Below, one piece after another: positions 1 through 6,470 of a stretch of DNA of 15,182 bases. The notes under the pieces were generated by a model. The model was not told where the DNA came from and searched no databases. It was given only the letters and a program-made list of their open reading frames with translations. The DNA is taken from positions 1 to 15,182 of the forward strand of contig CAKTOT010000052.1 in the NCBI GenBank assembly GCA_934590135.1, written 5' to 3'. The stretch is from an uncultured Muribaculaceae bacterium (GTDB taxonomy: Bacteria; Bacteroidota; Bacteroidia; Bacteroidales; Muribaculaceae). The stretch's first letter is position 1, and each line of letters opens with the position of its first letter. The position numbers were made by a program, and so were the translations under genes.

Positions 1-135
1 ATCATAGACTGTACCACTGAGGGTGACAGCCGCCTGACTTTGCGATTGAGGCTCGGGATTTGCCAATGCGAAAACTTGTCCGCTGAAAGGCAAGCCACAA
101 GTCAACAACAGAGTCACAAAAAGATGTTTTCTCAT
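1..135 (-). CDS. N-terminus of a SusC/RagA-like TonB-dependent outer membrane protein (partial)
   Basis: The first 45 codons of a gene that leaves the window at its left edge. They encode a typical signal peptide (MRKHLFVTLLLTCGLPF, then a likely cleavage after VFA near residue 23). A short Q/S-rich linker follows, then AAVTLSGTVYD. That last stretch is how the carboxypeptidase-regulatory-like beta-sandwich (plug-preceding domain) begins in Bacteroidota SusC/RagA transporters, which import glycans or other nutrients across the outer membrane with a SusD-like lipoprotein. Only the start is visible, so the barrel, the TonB box and the partner gene cannot be checked. Another secreted protein with the same beta-sandwich is possible. 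A promoter of the expected form lies about 300 nt upstream, giving a long leader. Confidence 0.6.
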   Translation of the reverse strand, partial: MRKHLFVTLLLTCGLPFSGQVFALANPEPQSQSQAAVTLSGTVYD

Positions 136-433
136 AAGGTTGTAGTGTTGATTGTTACTTTGATGCCCGCCGCCACGCCTTTTTAGGGGACACGGCAACC
201 GACATCGGGGTTAGGGTAAATAGATTATTTTTTGGTGTTTGTTGTTTCTAATTTAGGTAATTGTTTCGCTGTCTGTTTTTTAGACTAATTTTTATAATTT
301 TAAGTGTTAGACTTAGTGTATTTAACGATTATTTCATCCGCTAAGTTAATCAGTTTTTTTAGATTATCAGATAATTTTTGCAAAATTTAACGCTAAAAGT
401 ATCTTCAATTCTGTCAACCTGCGGTCACACCGA

Positions 434-465
434 CAAATTTAGTATCTTTTAGCCATACGCGCAAA
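434..465 (-). promoter_or_regulatory. Bacteroidota-type promoter for the SusC-like gene
   Basis: On the minus strand the -7 element reads TAAATTTG (434-441), matching TAnnTTTG. A TTTG -33 element lies at 462-465. The 20-nt gap equals that of the tRNA-Lys promoter in this window. The predicted transcript starts near 427 and gives a leader of roughly 290 nt. Confidence 0.5.
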
Positions 466-475
466 AAATAATGAG

Positions 476-483
476 TAACTTTG
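476..483 (+). promoter_or_regulatory. -7 element for the plus-strand outer-membrane gene
   Basis: TAACTTTG followed by C fits the Bacteroidota -7 consensus TAnnTTTG and lies about 120 nt upstream of the barrel gene. No good TTTG is found at the -33 distance, so the support is the -7 box and its position only. Confidence 0.4.
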
Positions 484-567
484 CACTCTATCGGATGGGC
501 GCCTGCCGATGCGGGGCTCTCCGGGATACACATTATTAATAAATACATACTTTAATATATATGCGTA

Positions 568-579
568 AGGTGCGCACCT
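568..579. repeat. 12-bp perfect palindrome AGGTGCGCACCT
   Basis: A self-complementary 12-mer 26 bp before the chosen start codon of the barrel gene, in its predicted 5' leader. It could be a small operator or a short hairpin. It is GC-rich within an AT-rich leader, which is why it stands out. No function can be assigned. Confidence 0.4.
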
Positions 580-605
580 AAGTGCTTGAGCGCATAAACA
601 AGGAT

Positions 606-1145
606 ATGAAATCGTTCAACAATTTTTTGCGTCCGATAAGCGTGCTGTTTGCGGCATTGACGTTGCTGATGTCTTCGGCACCGGCGGCCAAGGCTCAGTG
701 CGTACGCGGACAGAAGTCTTTCGGCGTGGACGCGGGCTATGTCTCGCGCAACAAGTCCGCTGTGGCGGGCATACAGTTCCAATATGGGTTCAGCAGCCAC
801 TTCCGCGTAGCTCCGGGGGCGCGTTGCATCTTCCGCAACAACGACCGCGATGCCATACAATTGGACTTGGACACGCATTATCCGTTCAATTTCACGGGCG
901 ACCGCGCGGCGCTGTATCCTATCGTCGGCCTCAATTACTCGTGGTGGAACAGCCACAGCCGTCCGCAAGATGACGAAGAGCAGGAGGACGTATCCACGCG
1001 TAAGCGCAATTTCGGACTTAATGCCGGCGCGGGCTTCGAGTTTACAGCCTCATCGACACTGAAGATACATATCGAGGCGCGGTACTCTATGGTCAAAAGC
1101 AATTCGTCGGTCCAATTGACCGCCGGCATTGCATATATCTTTTAA
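606..1145 (+). CDS. small outer-membrane beta-barrel protein
   Basis: Encodes 179 residues: a signal peptide (MKSFNNFLRP, hydrophobic stretch, cleavage after PAAKA) and a mature part of about 150 residues. The mature part is made of alternating-residue strands (FGVDAGYV, AGIQFQYGF, LYPIVGLNYSWW, FGLNAGAGFEF, LKIHIEARYSM, SVQLTAGIAYIF) and ends in an aromatic residue, as 8-stranded outer-membrane barrels do. An acidic loop (QDDEEQED) sits between two strands. It fits the broad OmpW/OMP_b-brl porin-like group; cargo and role are unknown. A GTG at 582 would add eight residues, but the ATG at 606 gives a normal signal peptide and follows AAGGAT. tsaD starts 39 nt downstream with no terminator between, so the two may be co-transcribed. 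Confidence 0.75.
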   Translation: MKSFNNFLRPISVLFAALTLLMSSAPAAKAQCVRGQKSFGVDAGYVSRNKSAVAGIQFQYGFSSHFRVAPGARCIFRNNDRDAIQLDLDTHYPFNFTGDRAALYPIVGLNYSWWNSHSRPQDDEEQEDVSTRKRNFGLNAGAGFEFTASSTLKIHIEARYSMVKSNSSVQLTAGIAYIF

Positions 1146-1184
1146 CATAGTACGCCCGAGCGCATTAGCAACATTATTTAGCGC

Positions 1185-2201
1185 ATGAACAATATTATTT
1201 TAGGAATCGAATCATCGTGCGACGATACCAGTGCCGCCGTCATCGGCGATGGTCTGCTGCTGAGCAATGTCATCGCTTCGCAGAGCGTCCACGAGGAATA
1301 CGGCGGCGTGGTACCCGAACTGGCTTCACGTGCTCATCAACAAAATATTGTCCCGGTAGTGGACACGGCCATCAAGCGTGCCGGTATATCCAAGGCGGAT
1401 ATCTCGGCCATAGCATTCACCCGCGGTCCGGGGCTACTGGGCTCGCTGCTGGTGGGCACTTCTTTTGCCAAGGGGTTGTCGCTGGGTCTGAGACGTCCGA
1501 TAGTGGACGTCAATCACCTGCACGCGCACGTATTGTCTCACTTCATACGGCGCAAGAGCGAGGACGAAGTGCCGGAGTATCCGTTTCTGTGTCTGCTCAT
1601 CTCGGGCGGTAATTCGCAGCTGATACTTGTCAAGAATTATAACGATATGGAAATTCTGGGCAAGACCATAGATGATGCCGCCGGAGAAGCTTTTGACAAG
1701 TGCGCCAAAGTCATGGGGTTGCCCTACCCCGGCGGTCCGCATATCGATGCATTGGCCAAGCAGGGCGATGCCAAACGCTTCCATTTCTCCAAACCGCACA
1801 TTGCCGGACTCGATTACAGCTTCAGTGGCCTGAAGACCTCGTTCTTGTACACCCTGCGCGACGGCATACACGCCGACCCGGATTTCATCGAGAAAAATCG
1901 TGCCGACTTGGCGGCATCGTTGCAAGCTACAATTATAGACATTCTTCTGGACAAGCTGGACAAGGCTGTGCGCCAAACGGGCGTGCGCACCGTGGCCATA
2001 GGCGGCGGTGTATCGGCCAATTCGGGCGTACGTGCCGCCGTGGCCGAGTATTGCACGCGCCATGGTCTGAAGGCCTTCATCCCGGAGCGCGCCTTCACCA
2101 CCGACAACGCAGCCATGGTGGCCATAGCCGGATATTTCAAGTTCCTGGATCGGGAGTTCTGCGATTACGACAAAGTGCCCTTTGCACGAGTATCGGTCTG
2201 A
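1185..2201 (+). CDS. tsaD: tRNA N6-adenosine threonylcarbamoyltransferase
   Basis: TsaD (Kae1/YgjD family) transfers the threonylcarbamoyl group from threonylcarbamoyl-AMP to A37 of ANN-decoding tRNAs in the cytoplasm, together with TsaB and TsaE. The 338 residues are the usual length and show the family signature: GIESSCDDTS at the N-terminus; the metal-binding HxxxH in NHLHAH (His111, His115); GPGLLGSLLVGTSFAKGLS; the nucleotide-site motifs LLISGGNSQL and DDAAGEAFDKCAKVMGLPYPGG; DYSFSGLKTSF; GGGVSANSGVR; and the third metal ligand in TTDNAAM (Asp306). The ATG start gives the canonical N-terminus. The tRNA-Lys(TTT) gene of this window encodes one of the tRNAs this enzyme would modify. No partner gene (tsaB, tsaE) is in the window. 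Confidence 0.97.
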   Translation: MNNIILGIESSCDDTSAAVIGDGLLLSNVIASQSVHEEYGGVVPELASRAHQQNIVPVVDTAIKRAGISKADISAIAFTRGPGLLGSLLVGTSFAKGLSLGLRRPIVDVNHLHAHVLSHFIRRKSEDEVPEYPFLCLLISGGNSQLILVKNYNDMEILGKTIDDAAGEAFDKCAKVMGLPYPGGPHIDALAKQGDAKRFHFSKPHIAGLDYSFSGLKTSFLYTLRDGIHADPDFIEKNRADLAASLQATIIDILLDKLDKAVRQTGVRTVAIGGGVSANSGVRAAVAEYCTRHGLKAFIPERAFTTDNAAMVAIAGYFKFLDREFCDYDKVPFARVSV

Positions 2202-2283
2202 CCGAGTGCCGAATAACTTTTGCCCGAATTTCGGAGCTTAAGAGCATTACATTAAGGACCCGACAATTTCAAACGATAGTTCA

Positions 2284-3531
2284 ATGAAAGCATACGTCAT
2301 AGTCATCGGCGACGAAATCCTGCTGGGACGCGTCACCGACACCAATTCGGGCGACATTGCCCGCAGTCTTAATCCGCTGGGCATCCCCGTTGTCGGAGTT
2401 GAAGTCGTAGGCGACGTCGCCGCCGACATCACCGCGGCAGTACACCGCGCCATGGCTGCCGCCGATATCGTAATCACCACCGGCGGCCTCGGACCGACCA
2501 AAGACGATATCACTAAGGCTGCACTGATGGACATCTTTGGCGGAAGCCTGCGGCGAGACCCGGAGGTAACGGCTAATATTAAGCGTATTTTTGCCGCCAA
2601 AGGCCGCAAGCTCAATGCCTTGACCGAAAATCAGGCTCTCGTGCCCGATACATGCACGGTGATACAGAATATCTACGGCACAGCGCCCATAATGATGTGG
2701 GAACAAGGCGGTCACGTGCTGGTGGCGATGCCGGGAGTACCGTCCGAAACGCGCGGGATGCTCAGACAGGCAGTGGTACCTATGCTCGGCGAACGCTTCC
2801 ACGGCGACAAAACACTGACACACAATACTCTCGTCATCACCGGAATTACGGAGAGCGCCCTTGCCGAACGGCTTGACGCTTGGGAGAAGACACTGCCCGC
2901 GGGCTTCCATCTGGCCTATCTGCCGGATGTGCCGGTGATACGACTACGTTTGGACGGCGTAGGCGAAGACGAAGATGCCACACGCGCCACCGCCGCGGCA
3001 CTCACCGCCGACCTGCGCGAGCGTCTGGGTTCGCTCATCGTCGGCGAAGGCGCAATGTCCACCGCCGAGATGCTCATCACCAAGCTACGCAGCCTCGGAT
3101 ACACCCTCGGCACGGCCGAAAGCTGTACCGGCGGACGAATCGCCTCGGCCATCACAGCCGTAGCGGGATGCTCGGACATATTTGCCGGAGGCATAGTATC
3201 TTATTCTAACGAGGTCAAGCACAGCATCTTGGGCGTATCCGAACAAGTTCTTGACAGCGATGGAGCCGTCAGCCGTCCCGTAGTCGAAGCCATGGCCGAG
3301 GGTGCGGCACGATGTCTCGGATGTCAGTGCACGGTAGCCACTTCGGGCATAGCCGGACCCGGCGGCGCGACGCCGGACAAGCCCGTAGGTACCGTATGGA
3401 TAGCGGCACGTACCCCACAGGCACACACTTCCGCATTGTACCATTTTTCGGGCGACCGAACCACCGTGGCCTCGAGTGCCGCCAACGCCGCAATGCTGAT
3501 GCTGATGCAGCTGCTCAACGCTGAGCACTAA
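2284..3531 (+). CDS. cinA: CinA-family protein: nicotinamide-nucleotide amidase / ADP-ribose pyrophosphatase
   Basis: A full-length two-domain CinA of 415 residues. The N-terminal molybdopterin-binding-like (MoCF/COG1058) domain, about residues 1-170, has VIGDEILLGRVTDTNS and TTGGLGPTKDD. The C-terminal PncC domain, about 255-415, has TAESCTGGRIASAI, GGIVSYSNEVK, GAVSRPVVEAMAEGA and TSGIAGPGGATPDKPVGTVW. PncC-type enzymes deamidate NMN to nicotinate mononucleotide in pyridine-nucleotide salvage; in some CinA proteins the N-terminal domain hydrolyses ADP-ribose. The old name 'competence/damage-inducible' does not imply competence here. It starts 82 nt after tsaD. A near-consensus -7 box with one extra base (TAACTTTTG, 2214-2222) suggests either its own weak promoter or co-transcription with tsaD. 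Confidence 0.95.
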   Translation: MKAYVIVIGDEILLGRVTDTNSGDIARSLNPLGIPVVGVEVVGDVAADITAAVHRAMAAADIVITTGGLGPTKDDITKAALMDIFGGSLRRDPEVTANIKRIFAAKGRKLNALTENQALVPDTCTVIQNIYGTAPIMMWEQGGHVLVAMPGVPSETRGMLRQAVVPMLGERFHGDKTLTHNTLVITGITESALAERLDAWEKTLPAGFHLAYLPDVPVIRLRLDGVGEDEDATRATAAALTADLRERLGSLIVGEGAMSTAEMLITKLRSLGYTLGTAESCTGGRIASAITAVAGCSDIFAGGIVSYSNEVKHSILGVSEQVLDSDGAVSRPVVEAMAEGAARCLGCQCTVATSGIAGPGGATPDKPVGTVWIAARTPQAHTSALYHFSGDRTTVASSAANAAMLMLMQLLNAEH

Positions 3532-3593
3532 GCTCGCGCAGCGCCGAAGATCTTCAAAAAAAATAGCGGAAAACACTCAAAAAGGCTCGTGCT

Positions 3594-3630
3594 GTGCCGG
3601 AAATTTTCCAAGAACGACGTTCTATGGCAC
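3594..3630. repeat. nested inverted repeats between convergent genes
   Basis: GTGCC (3594-3598) and GGCAC (3626-3630) enclose two smaller adjacent hairpins, GGAA-ATT-TTCC (3599-3609) and AGAAC-GAC-GTTCT (3611-3623). The layout would fold as a compact three-way junction on either strand. It sits between the 3' ends of cinA and the HsdR-N-like gene. There is no T-run beside it, so it is not a canonical intrinsic terminator. It may protect 3' ends or be chance. Confidence 0.35.
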
Positions 3631-3669
3631 CTATCGGTTATTAAGAGCGATATCTATATGCAGTTCAGG

Positions 3670-4170
3670 CTATTCAGAGCCCACAATCTCGTTGTATTGC
3701 GGCAGGCCGTCCAAAAAGCAATATCCGCCGCTGTCGGGATCAACCTGTACACAGTAATGTCGTAAGCCGTTGGACACAAATAGATAAGGCGTCTTCAGCA
3801 CCAGATTGTACCGCACGATTTGATCAAAGGTTTGCTGCTTGACCGTCACCGAGGGCGCCTTGTATTCCACTATGGCTACCGGGCGGAGGCAATCATCGTA
3901 AATCACCGTATCACAACGGCGCTGCGTTTCGTTGAAGTGCAGTCCTACTTCATTGGCCATACGCAATAGAGGATAGCTCAGATGGGAGATGAGATAATGC
4001 GTAAAGTGCTGACGCACCCATTCTTCCGGTGTCAGCATCACCCAAAGACGGCGCAACTCGTCATACACCTCGATGGCGCCGTCGGCGTGGCGGCGGCGCA
4101 GTTTTATGTCGTAAGTTGGTAGATTTAGCGGCACAAATTCGCGCAAATCAAATGTGGGACGTGGTGACAT
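3670..4170 (-). CDS. type I restriction HsdR N-terminal-domain protein, small stand-alone form
   Basis: Encodes 166 residues from the ATG at 4170. It opens with PLNLPTYDIKLRRR, as in the small stand-alone HsdR-N-domain proteins of Bacteroidota. The nuclease-fold signature is intact: CDTVIYDD (Asp87), VAIVEYKAP (Glu102-x-Lys104) and FDQIVRYN, which carries the QxxxY motif (Gln117, Tyr121). This is the PD-(D/E)xK arrangement of the HsdR endonuclease domain, but with no helicase part and no HsdM or HsdS gene nearby. Divergent placement beside holA is, to my knowledge, recurrent in this phylum and suggests DNA repair or replication rather than restriction; that is inference. A start at 4284 would overlap holA by 47 nt and add a non-homologous-looking extension, so the shorter form is preferred. 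Confidence 0.82.
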   Translation of the reverse strand: MSPRPTFDLREFVPLNLPTYDIKLRRRHADGAIEVYDELRRLWVMLTPEEWVRQHFTHYLISHLSYPLLRMANEVGLHFNETQRRCDTVIYDDCLRPVAIVEYKAPSVTVKQQTFDQIVRYNLVLKTPYLFVSNGLRHYCVQVDPDSGGYCFLDGLPQYNEIVGSE

Positions 4171-4185
4171 CGAATGAAATATTTG

Positions 4186-4215
4186 TCCGAAAACGGAATA
4201 ATGCGTAAATTTACG
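4186..4215. repeat. two small palindromes in the holA divergent spacer
   Basis: TCCG-AAAA-CGGA (4186-4197) and the perfect 12-bp palindrome CGTAAATTTACG (4204-4215) lie 6 bp apart. Together they fill nearly half of the 67-nt spacer between the HsdR-N-like gene and holA. Both genes must be expressed from here, yet no clean TAnnTTTG box is visible on either strand. The palindromes are candidates for a shared operator. Confidence 0.35.
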
Positions 4216-4237
4216 AAATAATTTCGAGACAGACATT

Positions 4238-5275
4238 ATGGCATCCGCATCTACGACTTTTGCCTCGCTGCGCGCCTCGCTCAAAAAAGGCGAGTATGCC
4301 CCCGTGTACCTGCTGCATGGCGAGGAAGGCTATTTTATAGACGTGCTCACCAAGGACTTTGAGAATATTCTCAGCGAGGACCAGAAGGTGTTCAACCAGT
4401 ACATTCTGTACGCGCCGCAGACCGATATGGCGGAAGTCATGGACATCTGTCGCCGCTACCCAATGATGTCCGACCGCCTTGTAGTGATACTCAAGGAAGC
4501 TCAAAGCGTGCGTGCCGATGTGCTGGACAAACTGGCCCGATACGTGGCCGCGCCGTCGCCATCGACCACACTGGTGATATGTTCGCGCGGCGCCGCAGCC
4601 AAGGGTAAGCAACTTATGGCCGCCGTCAAGTCCTCGGGCGCCGTAGTCTTCGAATCCAAGAAAATACCTGATTATCAGATAGGCACACACATTGCGGGTT
4701 TCATCAAGGAACAGGGCCTGAACGTAGACCCCAAGGCCTTGGAAATGCTCAAGGAATACGTCGGCAACGACCTCAGCCGTCTTTACAACGAGATCTCCAA
4801 ACTGACGACCATATTAGGAGCGGGCGCCACGGTGACGCCGCAAGCCATTGAGCGAAACATCGGATATTCAAAGGAATACAACGCTTACGAGCTGGTGGAT
4901 GCCCTGGCCCAGAAGGACGCCCTACGCGTATTTCGCATCGCAGACTACTTTCGCAGCAATCCCAAATCGACGCCGTTGGTACTGGCCTCGGCAGCTATAT
5001 TCGGATTTTTCTCGGACCTGCTGGTGTCGTGGTACACCCCGGACAAAGGCGATCGCGCTCAGATGCAAGCCCTGGGGCTGAAAAGTCCTTATCCGCTGAA
5101 GCGCTTCGCCGTTGGACGCCGCAATTACAATGCCTCGCAAGTCATCGAAGTGATACGCGCGATTCGGCAGTTTGACGCGCAAAGCAAGGGTGCCGGGTCA
5201 CGCCAAAACGAGCACGCGCTATTCCACGACCTCATGTATCACATCCTTAGCGCCAAGGGCTACCTCGGCGTATAA
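4238..5275 (+). CDS. holA: DNA polymerase III subunit delta
   Basis: The clamp-loader delta subunit opens the sliding clamp and works with gamma/tau and delta' at the replication fork. The 345 residues are the usual length. The N-terminal AAA-like region begins APVYLLHGEEGYFIDVLTKD, where delta proteins have a degenerate P-loop and no ATPase site. Middle-domain helices follow, with the typical EYVGNDLSRLYNEISKL and the collar-domain region NAYELVDALAQKDALRVFRIADYF. The C-terminus is PYPLKRFAVGRRNY...FDAQSKG, a common delta ending. Unusually, the last codons and stop are part of an imperfect 22-bp direct repeat copied 61 bp downstream. Confidence 0.93.
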   Translation: MASASTTFASLRASLKKGEYAPVYLLHGEEGYFIDVLTKDFENILSEDQKVFNQYILYAPQTDMAEVMDICRRYPMMSDRLVVILKEAQSVRADVLDKLARYVAAPSPSTTLVICSRGAAAKGKQLMAAVKSSGAVVFESKKIPDYQIGTHIAGFIKEQGLNVDPKALEMLKEYVGNDLSRLYNEISKLTTILGAGATVTPQAIERNIGYSKEYNAYELVDALAQKDALRVFRIADYFRSNPKSTPLVLASAAIFGFFSDLLVSWYTPDKGDRAQMQALGLKSPYPLKRFAVGRRNYNASQVIEVIRAIRQFDAQSKGAGSRQNEHALFHDLMYHILSAKGYLGV

Positions 5276-5348
5276 GGCCGCTCGGGCATATCGAAGCATA
5301 TTGTCCAAGGGAATCTCGGGATGTAACGGCGTATAAGGCCACTCGGGC
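5266..5348. repeat. 22-bp direct repeat spanning the holA stop codon
   Basis: CGGCGTATAAGGCC-G-CTCGGGC at 5266-5287 recurs at 5327-5348 with one change (A for G at 5341). The first copy includes the terminal Gly-Val codons and TAA stop of holA; the second lies in the spacer. The 61-bp offset looks like a short segmental duplication of the gene's 3' end. The rest of the 5276-5420 spacer shows nothing else I can identify. Confidence 0.7.
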
Positions 5349-5420
5349 TCAGAAGGCTGCAAGAGAAGGCGCCAAAACGCCGCCACGTCAAAAACAATCG
5401 ACTCTATAACAGCAAATTTC

Positions 5421-6290
5421 TCAGCGAAAGCGGCGGAAACGCACACTCATCGGCTGCGCCCCGAGATTCAGAGTCAATATCGAACCGCCCTCGTCGAGAG
5501 TCGCGTGCAACTGTCCGCCAAGCTCCGCCCCGTCAGCACAATACCATTGCAGGTCATAATCGCGGACAAAGGACGTAGGCATCAGCCGCCCTTTGATATC
5601 CATCCGTTGCCATACTCCGAGGCTGTCATATCCGCTCAAATAGACTATGGCATATCCGGCGCCGTCACGCAGCGTCGCTATGCGCAGCGGTGCCGTCACC
5701 ATCGTTCCTTCGACTCCTATATCGCTGTCCATAAATTCCCATAGGCCTTCGGTAATATCGGAACTCTCGGCCATATATGCGGTCAAGCGATCCGAATTCA
5801 TCTCATATTTGTGTGGTTTGAAGCGATATACAATCGGAGCGCGTGCAACCGTGGGATGCACTCGGCTGTCGTATCGCACAACTATCGGACTGCCCACGGC
5901 AAAATCAATATCCATATCGGCTGCTTCAAGTTCCTCACCGTTCACGGCATACATATGCGTGCCGTAAAGGTCTTTGGCGAGGCGCAACGACACCGGCCCG
6001 TAAGCATCCTTGACATCGACGTCCCAATGCGCAATCACACTGTCCGGACGAGCCGTCACACTATCCGTTCCGACGATATATTCGACCGAGGCCTTGTCCC
6101 CGTAAATATTGTCGCGCCGGACGTCTATGACAAGACGTTGCGCTGCAGCCGTAGCGGCATCGCGCCATTCGATACTGAACGGCGCACGACACCGCACGTG
6201 AACATCCGCAGCCGCGACAGGAGCCTCGACCCGAGCACACAATGTGTCCGTGACCATGGCAAGCACGGCAAAAAGGGATGCAACAGACAT
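5421..6290 (-). CDS. exported protein of unknown function
   Basis: Encodes 289 residues that I do not recognise. The N-terminus (MSVASLFAVLAMVTDTLCA) is a hydrophobic export signal that lacks the usual positively charged beginning. The rest is rich in short beta-strand-like segments (VHVRCRAPFSIEWRD, APIVYRFKPHKYEM, SILTLNLGAQPMSVRFRRF) and has no membrane helix, suggesting a secreted or periplasmic beta-rich protein. It lies 180 nt downstream of the sugar-transferase gene on the same strand, so a link to polysaccharide or envelope building is possible but unproven. The ATG at 6290 directly follows four copies of a 12-bp tandem repeat. The in-frame TGA in each repeat rules out an upstream start in this frame. 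Confidence 0.65.
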   Translation of the reverse strand: MSVASLFAVLAMVTDTLCARVEAPVAAADVHVRCRAPFSIEWRDAATAAAQRLVIDVRRDNIYGDKASVEYIVGTDSVTARPDSVIAHWDVDVKDAYGPVSLRLAKDLYGTHMYAVNGEELEAADMDIDFAVGSPIVVRYDSRVHPTVARAPIVYRFKPHKYEMNSDRLTAYMAESSDITEGLWEFMDSDIGVEGTMVTAPLRIATLRDGAGYAIVYLSGYDSLGVWQRMDIKGRLMPTSFVRDYDLQWYCADGAELGGQLHATLDEGGSILTLNLGAQPMSVRFRRFR

Positions 6291-6338
6291 TTCTCAGTTG
6301 ATTTCTCAGTTGATTTCTCAGTTGATTTCTCAGTTGAA
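6291..6338. repeat. 12-bp tandem repeat, four copies, abutting a start codon
   Basis: On the plus strand TTCTCAGTTGAT occurs three times in perfect tandem (6291-6326), with a fourth copy differing only in its last base (6327-6338). On the minus strand this reads as copies of ATCAACTGAGAA placed directly before the ATG of the exported-protein gene. Each copy contains GAGAA at the distance where ribosome contact occurs. The unit length is a multiple of three, and each copy has a TGA in the gene's frame. Copy-number change would therefore alter the leader, not the protein. Confidence 0.9.
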
Positions 6339-6351
6339 TTTTCCCGAACTC

Positions 6352-6365
6352 ACCTGTTTTCAGGT
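6352..6365 (-). other. short hairpin ACCTG-TTTT-CAGGT
   Basis: A five-base-pair perfect stem with a four-base loop in the 180-nt gap between the sugar transferase and the exported-protein gene, just upstream of the 12-bp repeats. There is no U-run after it, so it is not a clear terminator. It may partly attenuate read-through or be incidental. Confidence 0.25.
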
Positions 6366-6470
6366 TTCAATCGGCTTTTTCTCCGGGATTTTATCGTATC
6401 CTTTGATTTCATCTGTTTTCCGGATCTTACCGAGTTTTCGGACAAATCAACATCTCGAGGCAAGCCGTCA

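Larger units (their letters stand above)
136..605. other. AT-rich divergent intergenic region with long leader
   Basis: Non-coding spacer between the left-edge minus-strand gene and the plus-strand barrel gene. It is strikingly T/A-rich from about 220 to 480, against GC-rich flanks. It holds promoter-like elements for both directions (434-465 and 476-483), only weak 4-5 bp hairpins such as GTCT/AGAC at 271-285, and no plausible gene. A six-codon reading frame (561-581, MRKVRT) ends just before the barrel gene. About 300 nt would be 5' leader of the minus-strand gene, long enough for post-transcriptional control, but I recognise no riboswitch. Confidence 0.6.

Noticed and set aside
3545..3562. 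Terminator for cinA at GAAGATCTTC followed by an A-run
   Set aside because: The stem is only five pairs without loop space, and the run is A, not T, on the coding strand; on the other strand the U-run would precede the stem.
3670..4170. Remnant of a type I restriction system
   Set aside because: The nuclease motif is intact, the length is self-contained, and there are no HsdM, HsdS or helicase fragments around; it looks like a distinct small protein.
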